A stretch of 64,000 nucleotides of DNA from Tetragonia tetragonoides (GCA_038025085.1 CM076139.1:47410807-47474806); one strand, 5' to 3'; positions 12,493 through 25,665 are shown, counted from the stretch's first letter. Translations and numbers: made by a program. The notes: a model not told the origin generated them from the letters alone.

Positions 12493-13457
12493 AAATGAAT
12501 CTCATGCACCATAGATGCTAAAAATCAGTCGTCTGTTAATTAGCTCCGTCGATTTTCAGGTACCAGTTCGAACACATTTTAAGTACCAGTTCGAACACAT
12601 TTGATAAAATTCATCGTCTTGATATCGGCTAAATCGATTATTGACAATCAGTCATAGGATGCTTGGATACATACATATATAAAATAGCAAGCAAGATATG
12701 TGATGGGACTATTTAGAAGTACAGATCCACTTGACATAGAAGATTATTAAACTTGAATGAATGGAGAGAACTAAACAACCTGTCACCAAAGATTTTATTA
12801 ATGACCATACCGAAAATTAAAGTAGGAAGGAAAAACAATAGGAGTAATGGCTAACAACCAGAACAAACTACGCCAGCGGTAGATCCAAGGTTTTTTTGAA
12901 GTGGAGATCGAGAGAGGATATATCTATGGTTTTCAAGGCTTATATTTAGGCGCCAATGAAGCCAAATTCTGCTGTTATAAATTAACCATAAAGTTTAAAA
13001 AGATTAATTATCAACTGATTTTGTATTCTTGTGGTATTGTGTTAACTATGTGTTAACTATGTGTTAACTATATACTCTAACTAGCATTAATAGACAACTG
13101 GTAAATTAAGGAGGGATAGTTGAGTGGTAGATACTCATTCATACTTAACCAATGTTGAGGGTTTGAATTTCGCCTTAAGCATGGAGAATTGACGGTGGAT
13201 ATTATTAGTTGTGAACCAAATAAAAAAATTAAATAACAGACAATCGTTTGCTCCCCCCAACAAAAATATAAAAATCGGCACCGTCCACATTTATGAGCTT
13301 TAATTAAAGCCATAATTTTTACAAGTTACGAGAAAAAAACAAAAAAAAGGGTAATATTTTTACAAGTTACCCACTGCATGGCAATTGGCAATATAGAGAG
13401 AGTGAAGGAGAGATCAGAGTGAATAGGTTGATTGAAAAGGAGAGAGGAGCATCGAGC
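12493..13457. other. Intergenic, upstream of the P450 gene
   Basis: No gene. A 24-bp unit (GTACCAGTTCGAACACATTT) occurs twice at about 12562-12604, and a 12-bp unit (GTGTTAACTAT) three times near 13035-13070. A SINE lies at about 13085-13232. The P450 promoter should be within the last few hundred bases. Confidence 0.5.
13085..13232 (+). mobile_element. tRNA-derived SINE
   Basis: A-box-like GGATAGTTGAGTGGTAGAT and B-box-like GGGTTTGAATTT with tRNA spacing, followed by a short body and an A-rich end near 13230. Target duplications are not clear. Confidence 0.6.
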
Positions 13458-13714
13458 ATGGCAATAATGTTTGTGGCATATTATGCTTTAGGATTATTAG
13501 CATTGTTGCCACCGGTAGGGTGGCTCTTATGGTGGTGGAATGAGATGAAGTACGTGGCTCCGGTTAATTCGAACTTCAAAATACCACCGGGTCACTTAGG
13601 TCTCCCTTGGGTGAAATCCTCACCTTTTTATGGTACTTTAATATTCTACGTCGCCCGGATGATTTTATCAACTACAAGAAACGCAAGTAAGACTCTGTTC
13701 TCCTCATCTTAAAT

Positions 13715-13935
13715 TCAGTTTATGAATTCAGTTTAATAGTATATGTGTAGTTTTATCGTTAAGATAAATTTTTATTTTAAAATAAATTTATGATGATAAT
13801 TATGTCATTGAAAAGATTTCAAAACATTCTTTCAAATAAGTCTAATAATGTTGAATATGCTTGTTAAAGATCAAGTTAAAAAAAATAAAAAATCAATTCA
13901 GTTCATTTTAGTTAAGTTTGGTTTTTTTCAGCTGA
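13715..13935. mobile_element. Degenerate Tourist-like MITE in P450 intron 1
   Basis: AATTCAGTTTATGAATTCAG...CAATTCAGTTCATTTTAGTT resembles the interiors of the elements at 28295, 46196 and 60642, including the conserved ATAAATTTATGATGATAATTATGTCATTG-like core. Clean termini are gone. Confidence 0.5.
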
Positions 13936-14584
13936 AAAAAAATTATGTTCTCTCTTATTTTTATAAAAAAAATCTATTTTCTTTAATTTAGAGCGTATCA
14001 TAAATGTCTATTTCAATTGTATTTGCAATGACATGCATTTTTCACAAGTTTCAGTAAGAGTGTGTTCTTTCTGTTGAACTAAACCGAATAGTAATATATG
14101 AGAAAAAAGTAGATCACTAAATTGTACAAAACTGAACTCCACTAAGTTAATCCGAATTGGACCAATTATTGAGTAAGTGGAAAAGAACATACCCATGTTT
14201 AAGAAAACCCTTTATCTGAGCAATATTATTTGTCCTTGATTTCTTGGAGTAACACATATGTATCGGGATAGTGTTTTTTTTTGCTCGTTGGAATGGTGTT
14301 AGTTAAAGTACAACTCCCTGTTATTTAAAGTGTTGTTTTTTATTTGGTTGTCAATTTTTTACATTTTTTTTGAGTGACTAAAATTTTGACCATTTATTTT
14401 GAAAAGAATTTTTTTTTATCACTGAAAAGAATTATTTGATGGTCGACCACTACAATTGAAAACAATACTTAAAAGAGAAAACAAAAAGGAGAGGGAGTAT
14501 AGTCTTAGTTATTCTATAATAGGTCTTGTGCAATACTGTTTCACGATTATACGATTGAATAACTCCATTTATTCAAAATGAGAC

Positions 14585-14939
14585 TGTTGGGACCCAAAAT
14601 ATGGATTTGACCAATCCTTGATCGCCACGTCACCAGAGGGGGTCCGATGGTCAACGGCCAATCGTAGGATGACACATGGCAGCCGATGGGCTATAAAAGA
14701 AAGCCCCCTACAATCCCGGGAATATTCCTTAGCGCGTCAGCATGATTTGAGCTGACAAGTCTGGCCCATAAATACTGTAAATGGCAGATCCATTTATCGA
14801 GGCGCTGAGGTTTCCGCCTAACATCTGACAGGGTACGGAATCGCGTGCCCTAAAGCTGATGTCCTATAAATATGCGGTCACTAGTCATTTCAGGTAACTT
14901 TTGATTTTCTCTCTCTAGGACAACTAGATTCTCTCGGGA

Positions 14940-15002
<63 letters not shown>

Positions 15003-15165
15003 TGCAAAAATATCTGACTTGACCGTTGGAGGGGCCCCCTCTCGGAAAACCCCCCGGGGCAGTCACGTGCTCTTTTTTGCAGGTCGCCTGCTTAGACCCT
15101 CAGCTCCGGAGCTCCCTCACCTCGACCTATTTCAAGTCGACCCCTCAGAAAAGAACCCTGAAATA
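14585..15165 (+). repeat. 5' LTR of the Tat Gypsy element
   Basis: 581 bp. A (CT)n run at about 14941-14999 makes it roughly 40 bp longer than the 3' LTR, where the same tract is short. About 20 other differences between the LTRs can be seen by eye. Confidence 0.93.
14941..14999. repeat. (CT)n microsatellite within the 5' LTR
   Basis: About 29 CT units; the matching position in the 3' LTR (around 26719-26732) has only a few. Confidence 0.97.
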
Positions 15166-15271
15166 TTGGCGCCGTCTGTGGGGAGCCCTTTGTCAAATGG
15201 TCTACTCCACAAGATCCAGAGATTACATACTTTCTTCTCCCCTCAACTCTCAACCTCTCTACCAAAACCAA

Positions 15272-17851
15272 ATGGAGACTTTGGAAGAAGCTGGTTTCCG
15301 CGTGGAGGACGAGACTAGAAAACAGTCTAGTGAGACCCCCCAATCCTCAGGAGGCCACTCGGGTCGACGCTCAGCTCGTCAAGCCCAGTACGTCACAGAA
15401 AAGCACCTCGAGAAGTCCATGCATAGCATGCAAAAATCCATGTTCAACATGCAGAAGTCTATGATGGATGTCTTCCATAGAGAGATGAAGAAAGGGGCGA
15501 GAATGCTCGCTCAAGTGGCTGCAGTGACTCAACCCAGACTTCATGTTGCACCTCGCCCTAACCCGTCGCAGTCCACTCGCCAAAACCCCAATCAAGGTGG
15601 ACGCCAGGTGGGCAGTCACCACATTCTCACAATTCCCGGTCGCTAAGACCCCTCCATAATGACTCGCCCAAACCCTGGAAAAAGCACCCGCCAGCTCTCA
15701 AAGCGTGAGGGTAAGAGGCCTATTGACCCACAGGTCGCCCAAGAGACCCATTCACGACTCGCCCACCTTGGGGGCCATTCCCAGGTAGACGCTCGCGTGT
15801 ACTTAAACAACAAGAAGCTTCTCTACTCTCAACAGAAACACTTGGCGAGGTTGACCTCCACCCCTGTCATGGCAAACAGCCAGCCTCCACTTCATCTCAC
15901 ATCGGAGGCGTCGTCCATGCCCAGGTCTCAAGGTAAACAACCCTTCCCTATCTACTCAGATTTTGGGGCGGGTGAATATGAGGAGGATGCATATGGGGCG
16001 GGCGAGTACGGTCCAGGCTGTGGGGGCAAGTATGACAATTATGAAAACAATAACGCCGAATATGATGACGATGAACATGACCCACCCAAAGTGACGGGGC
16101 TGGGTGCAGTCGCCCCTTGAGAGATCGCCTAGGTCCCACGGGTAGGCTCCCACTAATGCCTCTACCGTTCAGCAAAGCTATTATGAACGCCCCCATGCCC
16201 CCAAAACCCAGAGTGTCATCGATGCCCTCTTACGCTGGAAAGACAGACCCAAGACGACCACTTGGCTATATTTGAATAAAAAATGATGTTACAAGCTGCC
16301 AGTGACGCGGTCTGGTGCCGATATTTCCAGTCTACCCTAACGGGTGCAGCTTTGAGGTGGCTCAAAAATCTCACCCCAGCAAGCATCCATAACTTTGACC
16401 AGTTGGCCAAAGAATTTTCAGACAGATTTATGGCACACAAACAAAAAAAGAAAACAAGTGTCCATCTTCAAGGAATCGTTCAAATGGAGAATGAAGATCT
16501 CAGAAGTTACCTCAAGAGGTTTAATGACGAGGCTAGTCAAATCGCTCACATTTCAAATGAAGCCTCCTACATCGCCTTCATGAACGGCCTGCGGGATGAG
16601 GACCTTAAATTCTCACTCGCCAAGAAGGAGAATAATTATTTTTCCTACTTGATGCAGAAAGCAGACGCCTACCTAACCACTACAGACTTGGTAGGGTTAA
16701 AGAGGCGAAGGAAGAGGAAAGCCTATGAACGGGCGTTTGCCATTGAAAAAGAGCCAAAGAACAAGAGGCCCCCTAATGGGCGTGCGCCCAAAAGAAAGTT
16801 CCAGGAACAGGAGCCCTCATCCTTCAAAGCGGATATACGGACCATATTTATGGAGATAAGGGACCAGATGACCTTGCCAACGCCTCCACCCCTCACAACC
16901 CCCGAGTAGTACAGGAACAAAGCAAAGTTTTGTGAGTACCAGAAAGAGCATGGCCATTACACGAGCACATGCAGGTTCCTTGATCGAGTGCTCAGGGCGT
17001 GGGCCAAAGAGGGTAAGTTGAAAAAATACCTCAAGGAGTCGAATGGCAAGACCTTTCATTCGGTTAAACCCATTGACGAAGCAGAAGGTAGTGCTAGCAC
17101 AAAATTTTGTGCAGTAATCTCAGGAGGCTTCGCCTCAGGAGGCCCAGCGGTTGTGGGGAGGAAAACCTATGTTAGAAGTCTCAGACATAACCTGATGGTG
17201 AAACCTCTCACCATGCCGGAAATGACTTTCAAGGAGCAAGATAAACAAGACCTGCACCTACCCCATGACGACCCCTTGGTCGTCCAAATGAAGATAAGTG
17301 ATCTGATAGTTCCTAAAATTCTAATAGACACCGGCAGCTCAGCCAATGTCATCCACATTAACTGCTTACAAAAGCTTGCTGGGGGCGAGGAAAACATGTT
17401 CAGATACGCCTCCCCAGTGGTAGGCTTTAGTGGCCACAACGTCGAGCCGTTGGGAACTGTCAAGCTGAAAGTCAGAGTAGGGGATAAGAAACTTAACAAA
17501 GTACGGACTATCGATGTCGATTTCCTTGTCTTTGATGTTCCGTTGGCGTACAACGCCCTTATTGGGCGACGAACCCTAAATAAGATCAAAGTTGTCATCG
17601 CCACCCATATGCTGATGCTGAAGTTCGAATGTGATGATGGAACAATGGGTAAGCTATTTGGAAGCCAGGCAGAGGCGAGAGAGTGTTACTACACTTCCCT
17701 AAAGCTCCAGCCCGCAATAAGGGCGGATCCATTAGATGTCCCCGACATTCCCGAGAGCAGCAAGGCCTCCCTCAAAGATCCACCGGCTGGTAAAAAGCGG
17801 AAGTTAGAAGAGTCAGAGCCGCCCCAAGCATTATGTCGATCGATGCAATAG
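15272..17851 (+). pseudogene. Gypsy gag and protease region, disrupted
   Basis: The gag start METLEEAGFRVEDE at 15272 lies 106 bp after the 5' LTR. The retrotransposon gag domain (WCRYFQSTLTGAALRWLKNL...FSDRFMAHK) lies at about 16310-16680, a CCHC-like CEYQKEHGHYTSTC knuckle at about 16932-16974, and the aspartic protease motif LIDTGSSANVI at about 17320-17352. Damage: TAA at 15644 and TGA at 16118 in frame, two frame changes between 16120 and 16283, a TAA just before 16283, and a TAG at 16907-16909 exactly between gag and the knuckle with the same frame resuming after it. Most of these are decay. The TAG could in principle be a readthrough stop, but nearby stops make decay more likely. Confidence 0.85.
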
Positions 17852-20800
17852 AGATCGATGCGGGGGTTGAGTTTGAGCACCATCCAGAGCCAATGGAAGA
17901 GGTTACAGAGCTCGCCCTAGACTCCACTCGCCCAGAGCGCACAGTGAGGGTTGGGGGGATGCTTGGTCAAGAAACCCAAAGCAAGATCCACCAGCTCCTC
18001 ATTGAGTATCAGGACATATTTGCATTCTCTGTGGGAGAGATGCCTGACATTAACCTAGAAGTCATCATCCACAAACTAAGTGTCGATTCCCGGATTAAAC
18101 GATCAAACAAATAAAGAGAAATCTGGGCCCTGAGAAAAACGTTGCAGTCCAAGAAGAGGTTAAGAAACTCCTAGAGGCGGGGTTCATCAGAGAGTGCCAA
18201 TACCCAGAGTGGGTGGCTAATGTGGTAATGGTGAAGAAATCCGGCAGCTCCTGGCGTATGTGTGTCGACTTCACGGACTTAAACAAGGCGTGTCCTAAGG
18301 ATAGCTTCCCTCTACCCAGGATCGAAGGACTGGTTGATTCCACGGCTGGTCACGCAGCCCTTAGCTTCCTGGACGCCTTTTCGGGCTACCATCAGCTAGC
18401 TCTTCACCCCGACGACCAGGAGCACACAACATTTGTTACGGAACGAGGTCTGTTCTGTTACACAGCAATGCCGTTCGGACTTAAAAACGTTGGCGCCACC
18501 TACCAGCGCTTAGTGAACAAACTTTTTGCTGATCAGTTGGGAAGGAATATGGAAGCGTATGTCGATGATATGATAGTGAAGAGTGTGACAGCCGTCTACC
18601 ACATCAGCGACCTCAAAGAGACATTCGAAACTTTGCGGAAGTTCAGGATGAAACTCAACCCTAAGAAGTGTACTTTTAGGGTGGAGGCTGGGAAATTCCT
18701 AGGCTATGTCATTAGCCAAAAAGGAATCGACGCAAACCCAGACAAGGTCCAAGCAGTGATTGACATGCAAGCCCCAAGAAATATTAAAGAGATACAGAAA
18801 CTTACAGGATGTGTCGCCGCCCTAAGACGGTTTATGTCTAAATCAGCGGAGCGATGTCTCCCTTTCTTTGATATACTGAAGAAGAAAGGCAAGTATGAAT
18901 GGACGCCCGAAGCAGAGTCAGCGTTCGATAATTTGAAACAATACTTGGCCCAACTACCGAGAATGGTGAGCACCGCCCCAAAAGAAGTGCTATACTTGTA
19001 TCTGTCAGTAGCAGAAAAGGCGATCAGCGCAACCTTGATTGTGGAGAGAGAGGCGATTCAGGTCCCAGTCTACTATGTTAGCCATGCCCTTACAGGGGCT
19101 GAAACTCGATACCCTGAGATAGAGAAGTTCGGCCTCGCCCTCCTCATGGCTAGCAGAAAGCTAAAATCATACTTCGATTCACATCAAGTCGTGGTACTTA
19201 CAAACCAACTTTTGAAGAAGGTACTGGAGAATCCAACCTTTTCTGGTCGAATGCTAAAATGGTCGGTCAAACTGGGACCCTACGGGTTACAATTTGAACC
19301 TCGCCGCGCCGTCAAAGCACAAACCCTTTTTGACTTCATAGTGGAATGCACTATTGGACATGATAAGAAAGAAGAGCCGGCTGAATTCTGGAGACTATAC
19401 GTCGACGGCTCAGCCACATCGCATGGCAGCGGGGCCAGAATCATCATGATCATCCCCGAGGGTAACAAGTACGAATACGCCATGAGATTCCTATTCCCAG
19501 CCTCCAACAATGAAGCCGAGTATGAAGCATTGGTGGCAGGAATGGAAATGTGCTCTGCTGCAGGGGCAAAATACATCAAAGCCTTCACAGACTCTCAACT
19601 GGTTGTAGGACACATAAATGGCGACTATGAGGCCAGAGAGGACACCATGCAAAAATACCTTGCCAAGGTCAAACAGGCGATTGAGAAGTATGACAATTTC
19701 GAAGTCAAACACATCCCTAGGTCTGAGAACCAAGAGGCGGATGCCCTGGTCAAGTTTGCTAGTTCATCACCTAATGATTATCCGAGATCCGTGTTTTGGG
19801 AAGTGCTCCCCAATAAGACCATCGAAGATAAACAGGTCGTATGGCTCGACAGATCTGAAGGTTGGATGGACCCAATAGTGCAATACCTAAGGCATGACAT
19901 GTTGCCAGAAGACAAAGAAGAAGCTAGGAGAATCAAGAAAAAGTCAGAATGGTTTGTTTATCATGAAAGACTACTGTACAAGAGGGGTATCACTCAGCCC
20001 TTACTAAGGTGCCTCACCCCAGAAAGGGGGAATTCCATACTAAAAGAAATCCATGAAGGCGATTGCGCAGCCCACCTAGGAGCCTATTCCCTAGCCGGGA
20101 AGGCGCTTTGCACCGGGTACTACTGGCCAACAGTCAGTACAGATGCAGCTGAGCTAGTCAAAAAATGTGACAAATGCCAGAGGTTTGCTCCTGTCCATAG
20201 ACAGCCTGCAAACAAGCTCACACCAATCTCAACACCCCTGCCATTCTCCAAGTGGGGAATGGATATCCTGGGCCCTTTCCCTACGGGCCGATATCAAAGA
20301 AAGTATCTCCTTGTAGAAGTGAATTATTTTACCAAGTGGATCGATGCAGAGTCCACCAAAAACATCACTGTGAAAGATGTAACCAAGTTCATATGGAAGA
20401 ACATCATCACAAGGTTTGGCATTCCCATGAACATGGTATTCGACAACGGCAAGCAATTCGACACACCCAAGCTCACTGATTTCCTTACCAAGCATGGTGT
20501 CAAGCCTCTTTTCATATCAGTAGCTCGCCCTCAGACAAATGGCCAGGCTGAATCCGCCAATAAGCAGATTCTGAACGGGCTAAAAAAGAAACTCGACGAC
20601 GCCAAAGGCAAATGGGTCGATGAGTTACAATGCGTGTTATGGGCCATAAGAACTACAGAGAAGAGTGCAACTAGAGAGAGCCCATTCATGCTGGTGTATG
20701 GCTCAGAAGCTGTCATGCCAGTTGAGATCAAGGAGCCTACATGGCGGATGATTAAATTCGAAGAGGAAGCAAATGACCTAGCTATAGCAGAGGTTCTAGA

Positions 20801-21098
20801 CCTCTTACCTGAAGTGAGGGGAAACGCAGTCTTAAAGCAAGCAATCGCCAAAATCCAAATGGCAAGACAGTACAATAGGCGTGTCAAAGCTCGCCCACTC
20901 CAAGTAGGCGACATGGTCCTCCGAAAAACTGAAGCTGTTGGACAAGGGGCGATCCATGGTAAACTGACCGCCAATTGGGAAGGACCCTACCTAGTCGTTG
21001 AAGAAGTCATGAAAGGCACTTATCACCTATCCACTCTGGAGGGTGAACAACTGCCAAGGTCCTGGAATGTTGACAATCTGAGGAAGTACTACATCTAG
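17833..21098 (+). CDS. Gypsy (Tat) pol: reverse transcriptase, dual RNase H, integrase
   Basis: The frame from about 18114 to 21098 is open (961 codons from the ATG at 18213); the upstream segment 17833-18114 is in another frame, so a single-base shift near 18110 separates protease from polymerase. Reverse transcriptase shows VDFTDLNKACPKDSFPLP, LSFLDAFSGYHQL and the active-site YVDD at about 18559. A first, Gypsy RNase H follows (without obvious acidic residues), then a second RNase H with LYVDGS, NNEAEYEAL, FTDSQLV and NQEADAL, carrying the four catalytic acids; this duplication defines the Tat lineage. Integrase has the HHCC finger (HEGDCAAH, CDKC) and D, D, E in GMDILGPF, FDNGKQFD and GQAESANK. 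It ends NVDNLRKYYI. Enzymatically it looks competent apart from the upstream shift. Confidence 0.92.
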
Positions 21099-21239
21099 GT
21101 GATGGTGTTAAAATAAAACTCCGTAAATGTACTGCTTTAATCTTGTAAGTTTCAGGGGCGGCTTGTATGTAACTGCTCACTTCGTATTGCAAATCTCAAT
21201 GGAAACTTACAACCTTAAACTATCTCGTATTGTGGCAAT

Positions 21240-21800
21240 TGTAACACCTTCGCCCAGGGCTCGCCCAATTGAGGCATTCCTAAGGTCGCCCAACTGTACT
21301 CCATGTACCTATGGGCCTAACTTAGCATTTAGTCCCATTGGACCCATTAGTGGGCAATGTGGCTATGCTCATACCTAGGACTTGCCCAATGGTGGCATTC
21401 CTAAGGTCGCCCAACTGTACTCCATGTACCTATGGGCCTAACTTAGCATTTAGTCCCATTGGACCCATTAGTGGAAAATGTGGCTATGCTCATACCTAGG
21501 ACTCGCCCAATGGTGGCATTCCTAAGATCGCCCAACTGTACTCCATGTACCTATGGGCCTAACTTAGCATTTAGTCCCATTGGACCCATTAGTGGGCAAT
21601 GTGGCTATGCTCATACCTAGGACTCGCCCAATGGAGGCATTCCTAAGGTCGCCCAACTGTACTCCATGTACCTATGGGCCTAACTTAGCATTTAGTCCCA
21701 TTGGACCCATTAGTGGGCAATGTGGCTATGCTCATACCTAGGACTCGCCCAATTGAGGCATTTCTAAGGTCGCCCAACTGAGGCATTCTTAAGGTTGCCC
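21240..21800. repeat. Tandem repeat, about 120-bp unit, 4 to 5 copies
   Basis: Each unit starts near CGCCCAATGGTGGCATTCCT and includes GTACCTATGGGCCTAACTTA and a GGACCCATTAGTGGGC block. Units are nearly identical, so the array has expanded or been homogenised recently. It lies just after pol. Confidence 0.95.
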
Positions 21801-22100
21801 TACTACGGTCCTCAATACTCATGAACTTACTACGATTCAAAAATAACACAAGTCCAAATGGAAGCACACGGGGTGAAGATGAAGGAAATTTCATTATCGG
21901 CCAAGGGGCCACCAGGCCCAAAGCTTAACATGTTTGAGTTAGAATTTACAAGACAGTAAAATTGTTTAAAAGTTCCCAAGGTAAACAAGTCAAGGTGTCT
22001 ACAGGTCACACATTCATTGACAGAAAGAAGAGTTCCTCTACTGCTCCCCAGTCTGATCATCTTCAAGCCCTTCAGCATCAGAAGTCTCCAGTTGAGTGCT

Positions 22101-24893
22101 CTAGGCATCCTCTCCACTGTGGCTGGGCGAGACGGGAGCGGAAGAATGATCCTTGGAGGTGCCTGCCTCAGAGGTACCATCCCACTCAGGGTTTGAGGCC
22201 CTTCGAAGGCGATCCTCTTCACGGTGATACTCCCTCAGCTTCTTTCTAAGATAACCTGCAATTTTGGGATACTCAACGTCCCAGTTGACCAGAGGGCTGT
22301 ACTTCTCCAGAGCACATCTAAGGAGGTTCTTGGCCAGGTCATAGTCTTCCTTGACAAGGATCTGATCCCTGTCGCTGTCCTGAACCTCCGCCAGCCTCTT
22401 GGTCAAGCCATCGAGCTCGCCCTGCAACTCATCCAAGCGAGCATCCTTCTCCCGCAGATCCTTCAAGGCTTTGGCATAAAGGGCTTGGGATTCGCCCTTA
22501 TCCTTCTCCGCCTTGGCCAGCGCCTCCTTGGTCAGCTTGAGGTCCTTCTGGGCCTCCCCCAGCTTAGCCCAGCAGTTGCGGGCGCACTTCTCCTCAGCAG
22601 AAGCCTCCTTTCTCACCAAAGCCATCCTCTCGCTTTGATGGATTAACCGGCGAGTGAACTGCAAGAGGAGAAGAGTTAGTATAAGGTCCCTAAGTGAACT
22701 ACAAAGGAAAGAAGAGTTAGCACGAGGTCACAATCTCCAAGTAAAGGAAACTCCACTCCCCTTACCTCAGCATAACTTTCCATCAAATGGAGGTCGATCT
22801 CGGTTCCTTCGCCATTCAAATGAGCGCGATCCTCAACCGTCAAGACCTCCTTCAACTTGGTGATGGCGACCTGGTTGTTCACAGGAGTCGCCCGGTAAGG
22901 GCGAGGGGGAGAGGCAGAGACTTGAATTGGGCTCATCACCACCTCCTGACTACTCCCCCTTGTATTCCTCTTGAGGGAGAGCTTTATTTTGCGACTCCCA
23001 GAGGAAAGGGTGTTGGTAGTTGAGGGGCTCGCCATCTTAGTTTTCTTGGGAGGGGGAGGAATATCGTCGTCCTCACTCCCCTCTGAGTCAGAAGGAGAAA
23101 GCCCAGTAAGAAGACCCCCAGCAAGGTTCTTCTTAACCTCCTCATTCTGCTGCTCCAACTTCCTCTTAGCCGTCACTCTGGACTTGGCCATGTCTTTTTG
23201 GGTTTGGACGCCGCCTTAGTGACCTGTATGGATGGCGACTCTTCATCGTGAATAAGGAGGTCGCCCATCTCTGGAGCAGGCAAGGACTCTTGGCCCTTAC
23301 TCCCCCTAGGGGACCTCAGGGGAGGCTTGGCCTTGGTAGCCCCAGCCGCCGCGGAGGACTCGCCACCCTTTTTGCCAAATTTCTGCAGGTGGAAGCTGTT
23401 AGAACCAACAAAATGGAAGTCCTGCAAAATAAAACGAAAGAGACTCGCCTGCAAGACGGTCTGCTGCTGAAGCTTCCTCTGCTCAGCTGCCTCTCTGCCT
23501 TCTCCTCCGCCTTGGAAAGAACCCCAGTTTTAGCAGGATCAACCATGATTGCAGCTTGGCCTGTACAGGAACAAATATAAATTATTCAGTACTATATGAA
23601 TACAAAAGACACCAAGTCAAGAAAGGTCGAGTACCATCGTCTACTACAGAAGAAATGCCACAGAGACTCAAGAAGATGTCGTCTTTGAAGTATTCCTTCC
23701 AAGGCAACCAGCTGACAAGCCTTCTGATCGACTTTTCTTGGTCGTTAGGGTGCTTGGGATGTGGCCTCAACTTATATTCAAAATGTTGAACCGCCCTAGA
23801 CTGCTCGACAGTAAGATGGGTGATCACTTTGGTCTTAGCCTGGATGTCAACATTGTCATTCCATTCCGTTGTAAGACCCAGCTTTCGCCAATTCTTATGG
23901 TTCTTTACAAAGAAAAATTGGTGCTTCCAATCATGGTTGTTGTTGGCCTTCTCATGAGCAGTCAATACATTGTTACGGTTGGCGATCATGTACCAACCCA
24001 CATCTTTCACTCTGGTAATATAGTGAGTCAACACGAACGTTTCTATCGAACACTCCAAACCTTTATAAAAGGTGGTGGCGATAAAACTTAAGATGTTCAT
24101 CCAACTATTTGGGGCGAGCTGAGCAGGAACTATATCATAAAAAAGTACATATCTCTATAATGAAAGGGTGAAGGGGAAGCCTAAGACCTAACTAAAAGGT
24201 GATCCTGTACAAGGCTATGCATCTCCTAGGCGGCTCCTTAACCGTTTGGAGCATCTCAAGAGGTTTCAACTCATATGGATATTTTATGAAATAGTTAAAG
24301 GCGAAGCTCTTGAGAAATTTATCATCGCCATACAACTTTTTGTGCCACTTCTGGTCTATAAAGTAACTTGCAAGGGGGTCATCTGGATCCATGGATGGGA
24401 GCTGTTGGTTGACAGACCCTCCCGACTGCCCAGATGTTGTGGGCTTATCTACTTCCTCATCCGCCATTATTCTAACAACAGGATGTTTAACCACCTGCAG
24501 TAAGTCGTTCGCCTTCGTCACTTGCCAAGGATAATTCACAGGGGGATCAACCTAACTTGAAATACTAGACACAGACCACTCAAACCCATCGCCATCTGGG
24601 AATATAACAGTGTGAGCCCTACCATATAAAGGAACTGCGAAAGAGACTTCTACCCCAGTCTCTCTATTCAAATCACTCTCTACAGCTATTTTGTACAACA
24701 TTGAGCGAATGTTCTCATCAGCCACTTTATAGGCGTGAGGGTTATTAGTGGAACAATTTTCAGAACAATATGAATTAACAGGCGAATGGAGATCCACATT
24801 ATTGATATAAGGCAAGTCAACAAAATCGCTATGACTAAGGGGAGGAGAACTCATTATTTGCACAACAAGGAAGAAAAGAAAGATTAAAAGCAT
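22101..24893 (-). pseudogene. Antisense multi-exon gene carried by the Gypsy element
   Basis: Read on the minus strand: a first exon at 24893-24552 (MSSPPLSHSDFVDLPY), then coding pieces at 24539-24192, 24100-23582, 23546-23173, 23191-22767 and 22658-22101. The last junction is a clean GT-AG intron: ...SYAE at 22766, then FTRRLIHQSERM from 22658. The middle (MNILSFIATTFYKGL...VGWYMIANR...WKHQFFFVKNHKNW) resembles the plant domain annotated as putative gypsy-type transposon. The last exon is a long charged coiled coil (RKEASAEEKCARNCWAKLGE) with a Ser-rich tail. A one-base shift near 23195, in an A-run (KPKK versus KDMAKSR frame), and an early stop show decay. Antisense extra frames between pol and the 3' LTR are known for Tat elements. 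Exon limits other than the last intron are approximate. Confidence 0.7.
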
Positions 24894-25282
24894 GTATGTT
24901 ACAAAAACAGGAGCGTACCTGATGGAAATTAACTTGAATCTGGTTGAAGATATGAAGAACTATGAAGAACAGGATGAAGATCAAGATAAAGTTTGGGAGG
25001 ATCAAAGGATTCTCTCTCTCTAAAAATTCTTCTCTAAAATTGGGAAGTGGACAAATGATAGAGAAAGTGACGTTTTCAAGGCATTAGTACTAAGTGCTCT
25101 TGACGTTAACCCCTCCGTATGATCAAATTGGGCCAAAAAATCATTAAAGGCCCAACCTCAAGGCCTACTATTCAAGGCCCATCATTGAAGCAGTCATCCC
25201 CTGACGTGATAATCACGAGATTACCTTAGAGGAACAGTAAAGACACCACGTGATAAGCACAAGCTTATTATGAAAGAATAGT

Positions 25283-25665
25283 AGCTTAACACTTAGGCTC
25301 TCCCAAAGGCTTGTTTAGCCCCTTGGGGTCGCCTATTTCAATGAAAATATGACTCGCCATCATAGGGGCTTCATCCCCATACAGTTGGCTAACACTTAGG
25401 CTCTCCCAGGGGCTTGTTTAGTTCGTTGGGATCGCCTATTTCAATGAAAATACGACTCGCCATCATAGGGGCTTCATCCACATACAGTTGACTAACACTT
25501 AGGCTCTCCCAGGGGCTTGTTTAGTCCCTTGGGGTCGCCTATTTCAATCAAAGTACGACTCACCATCATAGGGGCTCCATCCCCATACAGTTGGCTAACA
25601 CTTAGGCTCTCCCAGGGGCTTGTTTAGTCCCTTGAGGTCGCCTATTTCAATGAAAACACGACTCG
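25283..25665. repeat. Tandem repeat, about 107-bp unit, nearly 4 copies
   Basis: Units start CTAACACTTAGGCTCTCCCA and include GTCGCCTATTTCAATGAAAA and GGGGCTTCATCCCCATACAG. It is downstream of the antisense gene, between it and the 3' LTR. Confidence 0.93.

Noticed and set aside
15019..15318. 99-codon frame starting in the Gypsy 5' LTR
   Set aside because: Starts inside the LTR and is out of frame with gag; a shadow.
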